Of a DNA stretch of 64,000 bases, positions 37,327 through 48,860 are shown one piece after another (the stretch's first letter is position 1; each line of letters opens with the position of its first letter). The position numbers were made by a program, and so were the translations under genes. The stretch comes from Gentiana macrophylla. Lineage: Eukaryota > Streptophyta > Magnoliopsida > Gentianales > Gentianaceae. The notes below the pieces were generated by a model that worked only from the letters and a program-made list of their open reading frames with translations, was not told the DNA's origin and ran no database searches. The DNA lies in contig CM047805.1 of NCBI GenBank assembly GCA_026214975.1, positions 6,386,001 through 6,450,000 of the forward strand. The letters are read 5' to 3'.

Positions 37327-38834
37327 TGTTAAGGGTCAAATTGTATGATTTTTAGATATATATTTTATATCAATTTCCCCCATATATGGAGTATTTTCAT
37401 AGATATCGAGCTTATAATTAATTAATTGAGTAAATGAGGTTTTTAATGATTAAATATGAAAACATATCGATTTAAGGGTTAATTTGTGATTTTATATTAT
37501 TTTGGAATTGTGTTATGTTTTGGTATGTTTTTGATATTTGTAGATACCCAATTAATGATGGAAAAGATGATCCTAAAAGGCTAAATTCGAGATGGAAGAG
37601 GATCAATTAAAGATATGGAAGAATAAAAGAGATAAGGAAAGAAATCAATCAAGATAAAGATGGAAATATCAAGAAATCCGTTTCAGCATCAATCAGACGA
37701 AGGCCCATGGAGCGTTCATAGCGAACGGGCGGTCATTCAAGTGAACGAGCGCCCAGTGGAGTCGAAACTAATACTGAGAGAGTTCGTGACGCTAGGTGAA
37801 TCAAGGTCCATCCTCCGTCTCAAGCATTATGGACGGGCGCCCATGTATTCAAACGAAGGCCCACCGCCGACTTTGAGCCACCGACTTAAAACTCTATTTA
37901 AATGACCATCGCCCCAACCCTAAATCATCCATGTTTTTCTTCACATCAAAAGAGAGGCCAGCAAACACCGCACCTTGAGATTTGAAGGCCGGTCACCCGA
38001 GCCTTGTGCTCGGGTGAACCGAGGTTAGATTAGGAGTAGTTTAGATGCTTTTCTTTTCCGTTCTTGGATCAATCCTTGTATGAAACTATGTGAGTTCTCT
38101 TCGATTAATTCAATTCCAGTTTTATTTCATGATCTTTAATTCTTTTTGTATCTTTTCTATGTGATTTGAATGCCATGAGAATAAATTGAGAAATTAGTTC
38201 ACGATTGATGTTTATAATACGGAAGTTGCATAAACGTTAGATCACCATAGAAAGATAGGGTTTTTAATCGTTAATGATGACAAGTTAATCGATTAATTAT
38301 CTAGGTTGTTAGATTCTAAAATACGAGAGTTAACCTGAATCTACACCGAGTTTTGTATTGAAAATCAGTTTCAACTTACGAGAGAGTAGAGATTGATGAA
38401 TTGGATTTACTAAGGAATTAGGAATCCGTAGCTTGAGAATAAATTCACTAAGGAATTAGGGGTTTATGTCTCGTGAAAAGGTGAAACCACAAATCGAATT
38501 AGAATCATGAGATTAACTAGGATTGAGATCACATAGGTTTGTATATTGGTTGTTTGATCCCATGTCTTTAGATTAGATTGTTTATTTTATTCCTTAGGTT
38601 AGATTATTTGAATTATTTTTACTGCTTTTACGCTTTGTCTTCCGCTTCTTGAGTAGCAATTGAGAGAATTAGTGAGATTAGATCCTTCATCCCTTTTCCT
38701 CGTGGATCGACTCACTGTACTTACCCTACTATGCTATCAACTACCCGATATTTGGTCGGTTAGGAGTTAGTTTGCATGTTAAGTATAGGTTTATAAATTT
38801 TCTTTTGTTTTTATGATGCAAAATCTCCCCAACA
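37327..38834 (+). repeat. 5' LTR of the LARD
   Basis: 1508 bp, TG...CA. TATTTAAA at 37895-37902 is the probable TATA box, preceded by a cluster of ACGGGCGCCC/ACGAGCGCCC-type motifs at about 37685-37865. Confidence 0.93.
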
Positions 38835-38837
38835 AAA

Positions 38838-38856
38838 GTGGCGCCGCCGTGCCGGG
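38838..38856 (+). promoter_or_regulatory. primer binding site of the LARD
   Basis: GTGGCGCCGCCGTGCCGGG shortly after the LTR is close to the TGGCGCCGTTGCCGGGGA site common in Athila/Tat Gypsy elements. Confidence 0.8.
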
Positions 38857-39588
38857 AATAGGTGTCATGTTGAATCTAGTTTTGTTAGTTCTCGATTTTG
38901 TTACGTTTTATTTTTGTTTTTAATAAAAGTAGCGTATACCAAGTTGAGAGTTTTTATTTTGCCGTGTTTCGATGACCGTTAGGTTAAGAATGTGCAAAAG
39001 TTTTTACTCAACTTGTTATACGTGAAGTTTATATGTTTAGTTGTTTCCTCATCTAACCGCCTGTGCTTAAATTTGATGTGGCCGCCTCGTTATTGGTGTT
39101 TAGAAGTGGAATATTAGGGTTGCCGTGTTATTTCCTCGCAAATCTGTGCATGTCTGTTGTTTTGGACGAAGCGCGTTTTTTCATTGGGCGCCCGTCCCAT
39201 TTCTTCATCTCGCAGTGAACGAGCGTTGGAAGTATTGGGCGCCGTCCGCTCAAATATTTTCAATCTGTTCGATTTAGAGACCCGCATTTAGCGTCTATAC
39301 TTTCTGAACGCCCGTCCGGTCGGTTTTCAAGGCAGACGAGCGTTTGTTTTGATGAACGCTCGTCCGGGGCTGAATTGCAGGTGAACGCCCGTCTGTTTTG
39401 CTAAACGCCAGTTCATGGTCCAGGTTCTTCTTGATCTTGTTTTAATGCTTTTATTTAACTTGGATTGCTTTCATTCGAGCTTCTGTGGCTAGTAATATTA
39501 CATAGATGTCCTGAACCTACATATTTTATATTTTTCCATCTATGAATCCATGTTAGATAATTGATTCATTTCTTATACTTGATTCATG
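38857..39588 (+). other. LARD leader with GACGCCCGTCC-type motifs
   Basis: Non-coding. Near-palindromic words such as GAACGCCCGTCC, GAACGCTCGTCC and GGGCGCCCGTCC occur repeatedly at 39195-39415. Confidence 0.7.
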
Positions 39589-39589
39589 C

Positions 39590-40139
39590 ATGCTATAGTA
39601 ACTGTCGGTTCTCGTATGCTATAGTGGTTATGTTAATGTTAGTGTAGCTAATGTCGCTTACGTAGGTCGCATATCTTGTCATGAATCTTATTAGCGTTAA
39701 GACTTACGTGCTTCCTTTGTTTTTATAGTTCATATGGGTAGCTACTGTCGGTTTTTCCTATTGTTACACTTCGGACCATATGAGTTATATCTTTTAGTAT
39801 AGACAACTGTTGGTTTCCATAAGTCTATCACTTTAGATAAGTCTTAAGGCGCGTCTGCATGTAGTGACAGCACTGTCGTTTATCGTAACCTGTCATTATG
39901 TGGTAGACGTTTATATGCATGCTATGTTGCAATTAATGGGCTAGTTTTCTTTCTTTTATTTTATTTTCTTTTTGCATATCATATAAATGCATTTCATTTA
40001 GTCGCATTTCATTTAGTTGCATTGTTTTTCGATTTCCTTTTATTTTTCTTAAGTGTGGTCACTGTCGGTTTTCGTAATACCACATAGTTTATTTTTCTTT
40101 TTGAGTGTAGTTAACTGTCGGTTTCCGTAATACTACCTC
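39590..40139 (+). ncRNA. array of six hairpins with a constant loop
   Basis: The loop sequence ACTGTCGGTTTYCGTAA (with variants) begins at 39601, 39744, 39806, 39872, 40061 and 40114. Each copy lies between inverted repeats whose sequences differ from copy to copy: CTATAG with CTATAG; GTAGC with GTTAC (plus CATATGG with CCATATG); ATAGAC with GTCTAT; a 13-bp stem 39858-39870 with 39890-39902; GTGTGGT with ACCACAT; GTAGT with ACTAC. Loops are about 18-20 nt. The sense strand of the element's RNA would carry them. This looks like selection for structure with a fixed loop. Confidence 0.75.
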
Positions 40140-40166
40140 GTTTTTTTTTTTTTTTTTTTTTTTTTT
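40139..40166. repeat. poly(T) run
   Basis: About 28 consecutive T immediately after the last hairpin. Confidence 0.9.
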
Positions 40167-40532
40167 TAGGATTTGTCATGTAGATTGCATTGTACATTTT
40201 CATATAGTTGCACCTAGCCTACGAGTTTGTGATAATTTCATGTATATGTGTCCATCTTTATGTGAGCATAATTTGAATATCTCTATAAATTCTTTTCCTC
40301 ATGTGCTTTATTTGTATAAGTCTAATCTTTTCCCCGTAGACTCTTTTTGCACTGATCAAGTCTGCAGGATACTTTCTATAGCGATTGTGCACTTTCACGA
40401 TGTATTCAGTTGTCCTGTGATGCTCCACGGTCTACTGAGCTATGCAAGCGATCCTGGTTCTTGTTGGTTCCTCCGCACTGCCAAAGATCCAACCAAATCT
40501 AAGTTCTCTAATTTATTATTTCTCAGTATAAC

Positions 40533-40569
40533 TTGAGGACAAGTTGCAATCTAAGTGTGGGGGGAAGGG
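40533..40569 (+). promoter_or_regulatory. internal polypurine-tract-like motif of the LARD
   Basis: TTGAGGACAAGTTGC followed by AATCTAAGTGTGGGGGGAA closely resembles the terminal motif at 41645-41678 (GAGGACGAGCAAAAG, TTTAAGTGTGGGGG), about 1.1 kb further on. Confidence 0.75.
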
Positions 40570-41099
40570 ATAGATGATTTATGTGTCTACTTTCGTTTGC
40601 TCATATTAGTTATAATTTTCTATGAAAAGTGCTTAATTTTCAAATTTTTTTGTTATATCCCGAGTAGACAAAGGCATATCTTTGCTTGAGTTTATATCAT
40701 TTTGCTATATTCTCAGTATATTTAGTAATTTTAGTTGTTTCACCCGACACTCTTTTTCACATGCCATAGTAAATGATGAGCTAAATGTTGAGAGCCTACC
40801 CCATTTTAGTTGGAGATTTTTGATTATTATAGCATGTTTCTTTGCTTATGTACAATTCTTGAAAAGTTTAGTAGTTTGTATTCTAGAGTTAAAGTATGAC
40901 AAACTGTGAATATCTATAAGTTTGAATGTGATAAGTGAAACGTGATTAAGTCTCTGCAATAGTAATAAATTGTTTACTTGAGGTGTTATGCTCATGGTCT
41001 GTGCATACTACTAGAAAATAATCTTTTCCACTTGCCCGACCAAAATCTCTAAGTAAACATAATTGTAATTGTGTGTGTCGGAAGTCGGTTTTATGATTT

Positions 41100-41240
41100 G
41101 GGTGAGGTAGGGTGTACCACGTATGTCCTATTCCACTATGATGACCAAAGCTCACGACACCAGCTTTATAGTCGCCTTATGATTGGAGTAAGGTAGGGAT
41201 TATCTTGAAATGTCCTATTCTCGCTATGAGGGCAAAAGCT
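41100..41240 (+). repeat. two diverged copies of a 70-80 bp block in the LARD 3' interior
   Basis: GTAGGGTGTACCACGTATG, TGTCCTATTCCACTATGATG and AAAGCTCACG recur in altered form at 41187-41240. The same paired block appears in reverse complement in the Athila-type element at 49,265-49,425. Confidence 0.7.
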
Positions 41241-41644
41241 TATTCTCGATGTGTGTTAGAAAAGTGTGAAAAAGTGAAAAATATTGAAATATATTATTAT
41301 GAATAAGTAACGACTTAGTTATCGTCGATCTTATACCCAGATAAAGCCAAGGGATATGTTGTAGGGATTATCCTCTCGAGTCTGTCGAAAATGTTTTAGA
41401 TATTCTCTACTATTTCTTTCGAATATGTATGTTTTGTAAAGTGCCTGTTATAGTTTTTGAATATTTCTAACTTAGATGGGAAACCGGGCTAGTTTTGGTT
41501 TGAATAACTTTCAAATTGTGGAACTTAGTGGAAGTTTACTATGGCTATGCACACACACACTAGGGTGAGCTTCTAAGTTATTGACTATACTTTATATTTG
41601 CATGAATGTTTATTTATCTCGAGCTTGGTTTTGTTTTGTTTTAC

Positions 41645-41678
41645 TCGAGGACGAGCAAAAGTTTAAGTGTGGGGGTGT
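41645..41678 (+). promoter_or_regulatory. polypurine tract of the LARD
   Basis: CGAGGACGAGCAAAAG then TTTAAGTGTGGGGG, ending next to the 3' LTR. Confidence 0.85.
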
Positions 41679-43180
41679 TGTTAAGGGTCAAATTGTATGA
41701 TTTTTAGATATATATTTTATATCAATTTCCCCCATATATGGAGTATTTTCATAGATATCGAGCTTATAATTAATTAATTGAGTAAATGAGGTTTTTAATG
41801 ATTAAATATGAAAACATATCGATTTAAGGGTTAATTTGTGATTTTATATTATTTTGGAATTGTGTTATGTTTTGGTATGTTTTTGATATTTGTAGATACC
41901 CAATTAATGATGGAAAAGATGATCCTAAAAGGCTAAATTCGAGATGGAAGAGGATCAATTAAAGATATGGAAGAATAAAAGAGATAAGGAAAGAAATCAA
42001 TCAAGATAAAGATGGAAATATCAAGAAATCCGTTTCGCATCAATCTGACGAAGCGCCCATGGAGCGCTTCATAGCGAACGGGCGGTCATTCAAGTGAACG
42101 AGCGTCCAGGAGTCGAAACTAATACAGAGAGTTCGGGACGCTAGGTGAATCGGCGTCCATCCTCCGTCCAAGCATTATGGACGGGCGTCCATGTATTCAA
42201 ACGAGCGTCCACCGCCGACTTTGAGCCAGCCGACTTAAAACTCTATTTAAACAGCCATCGCCCCAACCCTAAATCATCCATGTTTTTCTTCACATCAAAA
42301 AGAGAGGCCAGCAGCCGCACCTTGGAGATTTGAAGGCCGGTCACCCGAGCCTTGTGCTCGGGTGAACCGAGGTTAGATTAGGAGTAGTTTAGATGCTTTT
42401 CTTTTCCGTTCTTGGATCAATCCTTGTATGAAACTATGTGAGTTCTCTTCGATTAATTCAATTCCAGTTTTATTTCATGATCTTTAATTCTTTTTGTATC
42501 TTTTCTATGTGATTTGAATGCCATGAGAATAAATTGAGAAATTAGTTCACGATTGATGTTTATAATACGGAAGTTGCATAAACGTTAGATCACCATAGAA
42601 AGATAGGGTTTTTAATCGTTAATGATGACAAGTTAATCGATTAATTATCTAGGTTGTTAGATTCTAAAATACGAGAGTTAACTCGAATCTACACCGAGTT
42701 TTGTATTGAAAATCGGTTTCAACTTACGAGAGAGAGTAGAGATTGATGAATTGGATTTACTAAGGAATTAGAATCCGTAGCTTGAGAATAAATTCACTAA
42801 GGAATTAGGGGTTTATGTCTCGTGAAAAGGTGAAACCACAAATCGAATTAGAATCATGAGATTAACTAGGATTGAGATCACATAGGTTTGTATATTGGTT
42901 GTTTGATCCCATGTCTTTAGATTAGATTGTTTATTTTATTCCTTAGGTTAGATTATTTGAATTATTTTCTGCTTTTACGCTTTTGTCTTCCGCTTCTTGA
43001 GTAGCAATTGAGAGAATTAGTGAGATTAGATCCTTCATCCCTTTTCCTGTGGATCGACCACAGCATTTACCCTACTATGCTATCAACTACCCGATATTTG
43101 GTCGGTTAGGAGTTAGTTTGCATGTTAAGTATAGGTTTATAAATTTTCTTTTGTTTTTATGATGCAAAATCTCCCCAACA
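41679..43180 (+). repeat. 3' LTR of the LARD
   Basis: 1502 bp. TATA box TATTTAAA is at 42244-42251, with ACGGGCGTCC and ACGAGCGTCC motifs between about 42045 and 42212. The few differences from the 5' LTR suggest a fairly recent insertion. Confidence 0.95.
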
Positions 43181-43185
43181 GCCTC
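43181..43185. repeat. target site duplication GCCTC, right copy
   Basis: Matches 37322-37326. Confidence 0.95.
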
Positions 43186-45725
43186 TGCCCGTGCTGAATT
43201 TGTGTTGACTTGTTGAGCCTCTTGGCTAGCTAGATCTAGGCCTTTGCTGCCTCCCTGATCTATCTCTGTCATCATCTCTTCTTTGTACAGGATGAGGGAA
43301 TCTGATACATGGTTCTTTTGTGGCTCTTGCCCTCTCCTCTCTAGCCTTTCTTAATTGTTCTTCAGCTTTATTTCGGATTCTCATCTCTCTGTCCCTTACT
43401 CTTAGCTGTTCCTCAGTAAAATTTGGGGGTCTAACTGTTGACCCTTCAGGCTTATCATTTATTTTCCTCTTTTTGGCAGCATCACCCCTTTGTTGTAGTA
43501 GGATGCTATTTGTAGCTTCAGCTATACCAATTAGAGTGTCTAATTTATATTCAATAGATGTGAATCTGCTATCATGATCAGACAACTTCTTGGTCACACT
43601 GCCAAATCTTGTGCCGAAGGCCAATGCCATCGACTCGTTTTCCTGGGAAACATGTTGTGTAAGGCCTGCAAGACTATGGGTGATATTTATGTTTAGCTGG
43701 TGCATTAAGTCACCCTCCCTTTGCACAACAATGTTTTATGCATCAATGTACTCAGCAATAGCCTGGAATCTTCTTTATATTGAGAGGCTTTCATCTTTAA
43801 ATGCCATTGTCATGGATCTGAGACACATTGTTTGTTGTTCCAGTTCTTCTGCTAAGAGATCGGCCGCTATTTGAAAGGATTCATTAGAGATGCCAAGAAG
43901 GAGTTGAGCAATATCTTGCTTTGAATATTAGTGAATTCCGCTCACTTTGTTGTTCGTTGTCTTGAGGATGTATGACCGGTTAAGTAATATCAACACTTGT
44001 ATCTGCTTTTTCAAGGACTTGAGTTTTGAAGATTTCAAGTTCAACATCTTCTCTTGTTCCCCCTTTCTCTTTGCTCCTCTGATATGTGGTATGGACAGAC
44101 ATGACTGGAGTAGCAGCAGCTGAGCAGTGTCCAATACTGATGTTGGTTCAACTATAGTGTCAACAGACAGTTGTGGAGCATATGGAGCCGGGTCAGAAGT
44201 GTTAGTAGCTTCCATAGTCTACTGATCTTGTGGCTGAGCTGATGGCGTTGTCTGAGCTGGCGGAGTTGTCTTTGCTGGCCCCTATGTCTGTAGAAATATT
44301 CTCAAGGGGATATGATCATCAATTGCATCAGTTGTTTGTTCAATCTCTTTATCTTGTCCATCATCATTATCATTAGGATCATCATCATGATCTTCACCAT
44401 CATCATTATCATCATGATCATCATCCGATTTATCACTTTCTTCATCAGAAATCTGAGGCATTTTTGCCTTTGCTGCATCTATCATGTCCCAAAGTAGGGA
44501 TTCATCAAGTACACCACCAGGGTTATGATTCCAAGAAAAACAAAAAGCCAAGCTTCATCTTCAAACATGTGTTCTGAATCCTGAAGCTGGAGTCTAGAAT
44601 CACCCTCCTTCCATTCTAGATATGCAGCAATTCTGTCATCAATAGCTCTTGCAGATATGTTTGCAGGTTTTTCTGGAGTCTCATCATCATCTCCATTGTC
44701 TTCTTCAACCTCTGCAATTTCGGATTGAATATCCTCACCACCACTTTCTTCTTTTTGGTGTTTAGATTCATCATCTATCTCCTCTTCCTCTTCTTCATCA
44801 ACTAATTTTCCAAAATCTTCCTTGTCCAAATTTCTTTGAACCTTTTGCTTCTTTCTTTGGCCAGATGTGTGTTTTGTAGGTTGCTTTCTATTACTCCTCC
44901 CGCCTTCTTTTGCTGTTTCACATAAGTAAACATGATTTTGGATTCATGAAATTTGTGGAGTTGTGTGACGGGTACTTGCAGACATTGCATGAGATAGTGG
45001 AGTTGAATTCCATAGGACTTCTTTACCTAGAAGATCCCCTTTTTCTTCTTTCCTTCTGCTAGCCCTTTTTAGCAGTATTTGCCTCACTTTGGATTTGCTC
45101 TTTGATTCTCAGGAAGAAATAGTTTGCCTAATTGAACTCCAGATTATTGTAAATGATTCCCATAAAACGATTCTGAGAGCCTCGACATTGCATTATTTAC
45201 CCCCTAGCTTGCCTTCAATGCTCTTTCCAATTTGAGCACTGAATTCATCAAGAGTTTCTTCAAAGCAGATCTAAGACAATTTAACTTCTTAGAGCCTGGG
45301 TTTTCCGTTTTAGCGATTGTCACCCAGAATTCATCCAAGTTTTGTGGTACCAAGGCCACTTTTGCTTGACCTTTATTTGAGAGTTTGAGGTGTTTGCGAA
45401 TTACCTTTGATGTAATCACCACTTCTGTACCGTTGACAGATGCAACGATCTTGTCTTCACCCATCTTTATGCCTTCTTCAGCAAAAATCCTAGAAACGAA
45501 CTTGGCAGTTTGCCAGAAAGTGATAAGGCTTTCGTAACAAATGTCTTTGATAGGAGGATTGAGAAAAGTCAGTAATCCTAGATTTTTGCATCCATTTGCC
45601 AGTCGTTGTGCCTCTTCATCATTTCCACATGACTTTAAGTAGTGTTCTTCTTGAAAGAACGATCCAGTGGAAATCGATTTCTCCTATTGTTTTCCAGTGT
45701 GGGTGGTTGAAGAAGATGAAGCCAT

Positions 45726-46369
45726 TTTTTGAATAAGTTTGAGATTTGGAAAAAGCTTCGATTTTTCATAGAAAATAGGGTTTATGAATTTCAAGGGAGC
45801 GTAAAGAATTCTGAAAAATCTCTAAGTTTTGTTTATATATGATGATTTTGGATAGTGTGAACGTGGTTGAATATGGAAGGATTTTGTGATGTACTGTCGT
45901 GATTTGATGTATATAAATCACGGTATTTGAGTGTAGTGGGAGAGTGGATTGAGGCATGTAATGATAAATCTTGAGAATCAAGGCGTTGCCGTCATTCCTG
46001 TTTGATTAAAAAAAATATTGTTACCTCCAAGATTATAAACTGAGCTACACGTGTGTAATCTTCCATAAGATAATCTTCCATTACTCCTTTGATTTTCCAC
46101 GTGTGAAAATTTATTTAGTTCACACTTTTGTTTGATGTTTTCTCCAAAGGTATTGCAGTGGAGTAACTTTGCTGGTCACGAGGCCGGTGTAGTGACTCCT
46201 TTACTGAGCTGCTGTACAAAACTGTTCCTAACAATCGGTGAAGTTAACTTCACTGAGTACCAGTGACTTACCTGCCAAATGAGCTCACCCGAAGTGGCAA
46301 AGGTTCAGTCAGCTGATGAAGTTACTTAGCCGATTACTCCAGTTAGCTGTTTCTTGTAACTTAATCAAT
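45726..46369. other. spacer between pol and post-pol ORF of the Sirevirus-like element
   Basis: No ORF is supported. The spacer may contain the signal (splice acceptor or internal start) used to express the downstream ORF, but nothing decisive is visible. Confidence 0.4.
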
Positions 46370-47282
46370 TTATATCATTCCCCACTCAGTTCTCAACTTG
46401 CTGAATCTTTCATGACTGAGTGGTTTGGTAAAGATGTCAGCCAATTGATCTTCAGTAGGTATGTATCTTAGAATAACATCTCCTTTTTCAACATGATCTC
46501 TGATAAAATGATTTCTCGCATCAATGTGTTTTGTTCTTGAGTGTAGTACTGGATTTTCAGTAATAGATATTGCACTTATGTTATCACACATGTTTGGAAA
46601 TGTCTTCTCTTCCACTCTATAGTCCCTTAGCTGTTGTCTGATCCACAATACTGGTGCACAGCAGCTACCTGCTGCTATGTATTCGGCTTCATCTGTTGAT
46701 GGGGATTTGGATTTTTTCTTTTTACTAAACCATGATACTAGTCTGCTACATAGCATTTGACTAGTTCCAGATGTATGTTTTCTATCTATCTTGCATCCAG
46801 CATAGTCTGAGTTTGAAAATGATATCTATTTGAATCCTCCATCTTTTGGATACCAAATTTCAACATTGATGGTGTTGTTCAGGTATTTGATGATTCTTTT
46901 AGCTGGTAGTAGGTCAGATTCCTTTGGTTGAGCTTGAAATATTACACATACTCCTACAGCAAATGCTATATCAGGTCTGTTTGTAGTTAGATAGAGTAGA
47001 GACCCAATGATCCCTCTGTAAAGCTTCTGATCAACGTCCCTTCCATTTTTATCTTTTCCAAGAATGACTATTGCACACATTTGTGTATCTGATGTGCCAC
47101 TTGTATTCATACCATAATTGTGTATTGAGTCCTTTGTGTACTTGGCTTGATTGATAAAGATACCATCATTCATTTGCTTCAATTGTAGATCAAGAAAGTA
47201 ATTCAGTTCTCCCATCATGCTCATCTAGAATTTGCTATTCATCAGGTTTGCAAATTTCTCACAAAGCTTTACATCTGCTGAT
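46370..47282 (-). pseudogene. Sirevirus-like RT end and RNase H
   Basis: The minus strand reads the RT C-terminus (MSMMGELNYFLDLQLKQMND, LYRGIIGSLLYLTTNRPDIA), then after a frame change RNase H (SPSTDEAEYIAAGSCCA, DNISAISITENPVLHSRTKH, IPTEDQLADIFTKPLS). The wording of these blocks is typical of SIRE-type Copia. The gene is truncated at 47,282/47,283, where the Athila LTR begins in the middle of RT. A TAG precedes MSMMGE, and a frameshift lies near 46,800. Confidence 0.88.
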
Positions 47283-48825
47283 TGTCACGGATTTTATTAA
47301 CAAAGCAAACAGGTAATAAAATTTATAAATCCGGTTTTTCCTCAATTATAAGGATCATAGTATAGAGGTTGATACCGGGTCGATCTTACGGGAAAATGGC
47401 GATTGTTAACCCTAGTTTTTGTCTAATTAAATTATGTCACGAAAACTAATCTAAACAGCGGATAAAACTAAACGAAACTGAAAAACAAACTTAACTAAAA
47501 CGTAAAACTGGACAGAAGATATGATCTAAAGTCAGGAAAGATACGGATTGAGAACTATTAAACTTAAACTAATATGAAATAAAAGTAACTAATCTAGACA
47601 ATTCAAGTTTCACGGGATTAAATTCAAGTTTTAACGAACAAACAAGTGATTGATCCACCTATCCTAACAAGTATCAATTTCTATCTCGATTATATTGCGT
47701 TTTCTAACCAAGTTGTGATTTCACCTTGTCTAAAACATGAACCCTAATTTCTTAGGTAATTCACCTATTAATCTATATCTCTCGATCTAAGATTAACGAT
47801 TTTACTAATCAAAGGTGTAAACTTTAACCTAGCAATCTAACCTATTAACTCTCGTTATGATAGATTAAACAACTATTCCTTATCATGGTGATCTAAGGCT
47901 TAAAGAGACATTCATCATCATAAGACAATCATAACATGCAAATCTTTCGATACAATTGCAATTAAACAATATAAACATGCATAAAGGAAACAACTTTAGG
48001 TAAAACTCACAATATAATCGCAGAAACGGAATCAAAACGTGTTGGATGGCTTCACAATGCTCTGATGAAGCTTAGCTTCTCAACATCCTCTGGAAACTTG
48101 AAATTGCAGAAAAAACTAACATAAAACTGCCTACTTTTAATCTAGGATTTGGAGTATAAAAACTGGAATAAAAGAAGTAAAAACGCAGCCTAAAGCCGCC
48201 CCTAGGTTTAGGGTTTCGAATAATGAGTATTGGTATCCTTAAGGTAGAGAAAACGTGCTTTATATATAGAAAACAAAGGCGGCGCTGCTAAGTCGGCCGA
48301 AAGACGCCCGTCCATACTTGTGAACGCCCGTCCAGATGGATTTGGACTCGCTTCAGACGCCCGTCCACTCGGCGTCAAACTCTCAGATCAAATTTCTCAA
48401 ATGGACGCTCGTTTGGAGATGGTGGACGCTCGTCCAGTAGACTTGGAAAAACTCTGTATTGATTTCATCAGGCCGGACGCCCGTTCATTTCAACAGACGC
48501 CCGTTCAAATTCGACTTTATCTTGATGTTTTCCATACTTGATCTGACTCTTCAATTAAATCTGACTTGATCATCTTTGAATCACCTCTTGAGCTCGAATT
48601 TGTGCATCTATAACACATAAAAATATCGCAAAATGTAATAATGTCCAATTAAATATAAATTCATCAATAAAACGCATAAATTGACTAATTTTGCGATTAA
48701 CTTATTAAAAACACCACATGCTCAATATTTCCATCTAAACACTTATTTTCTTATGCAAATAATACAAATACGGGGGAAATTATCATAAAATATAGCCTTA
48801 TAAAACATATAAAACACCCTTAACA
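47283..48825 (-). repeat. 3' LTR of the Athila-type element
   Basis: 1543 bp, reading TGTTAAGGGTG...CCGTGACA on the minus strand. TATATAAA lies at 48266-48259. Seven GACGCCCGTCC-type motifs at 48303-48507 sit just upstream of it in the U3 direction. Confidence 0.92.
48303..48507. repeat. GGACGGGCGTCC-type motif cluster in Athila U3
   Basis: GACGCCCGTCCA or close variants at 48303, 48323, 48356, 48403, 48425, 48476 and 48496; the nearest lies 36 bp from the TATA box. Confidence 0.85.
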
Positions 48826-48860
48826 ACTCCTCCACACTTAAGCGTTTGCTCGTCCCGAGC
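48826..48860 (-). promoter_or_regulatory. polypurine tract of the Athila-type element
   Basis: On the minus strand CGGGACGAGCAAACGC then TTAAGTGTGGAGGAGT, ending next to TGTTAAGGG. Confidence 0.8.

Larger units (their letters stand above)
37327..43180 (+). mobile_element. LARD-type non-autonomous LTR retrotransposon (5.85 kb)
   Basis: Two near-identical LTRs (37327-38834 and 41679-43180) start TGTTAAGGGTC and end CCCCAACA, flanked by GCCTC. The 2.84-kb interior has a primer site and polypurine tract but no protein-coding capacity. Its LTR ends, primer site type, 3' interior and GGACGGGCGTCC-like motifs resemble those of the Athila-type element at 47,283-62,493. It is best read as a derivative that depended on such an element for its proteins. 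Confidence 0.93.
36660..45725 (-). pseudogene. Sirevirus-like post-pol ORF (env-like position), interrupted
   Basis: A long minus-strand reading frame starts at ATG 45725 (MASSSSTTHTGKQ) and ends at 36660. It is split by the LARD between 43181 and 37326, where the reading continues across the junction (NTNSARAEA then STVPDILVRKYRS). About 3.2 kb, or about 1060 codons, remain after removing the insert. Features in order: an N-terminal alpha/beta-looking region, a very acidic tract (Asp/Glu runs at 44810-44330), a possible coiled coil with basic end (43726-43226, RNKAEEQLRKAREERARAT), and a lysine-rich C-terminus (KWKFPEINWKDMKEV). A TAG after GKQ and several frameshifts break it. No signal peptide or convincing transmembrane segment was seen. 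Function is unknown. Confidence 0.7.
25685..47282 (-). mobile_element. Sirevirus-like Copia, 3' half, hosting two nested elements
   Basis: On the minus strand the remaining order is RT end (from 47,282), RNase H, a spacer, a long post-pol ORF, a polypurine tract and the 3' LTR. Post-pol ORFs in this position are characteristic of Sireviruses such as SIRE1. The element is interrupted by a plus-strand Copia in its LTR (25,871-35,441) and a LARD in its post-pol ORF (37,327-43,180). It is cut in RT by the Athila-type element at 47,283. Its 5' half is missing from the window. Confidence 0.8.

Noticed and set aside
39590..40139. CRISPR-like array (short repeat with variable spacers)
   Set aside because: Repeat spacing is irregular (about 50-190 bp), the repeats vary, and this is a plant retrotransposon. 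Hairpins with a constant loop explain it better.
43320..44497. Plus-strand ORFs of 61-94 codons
   Set aside because: Antisense shadows of the acidic and coiled-coil parts of the Sirevirus-like post-pol ORF.
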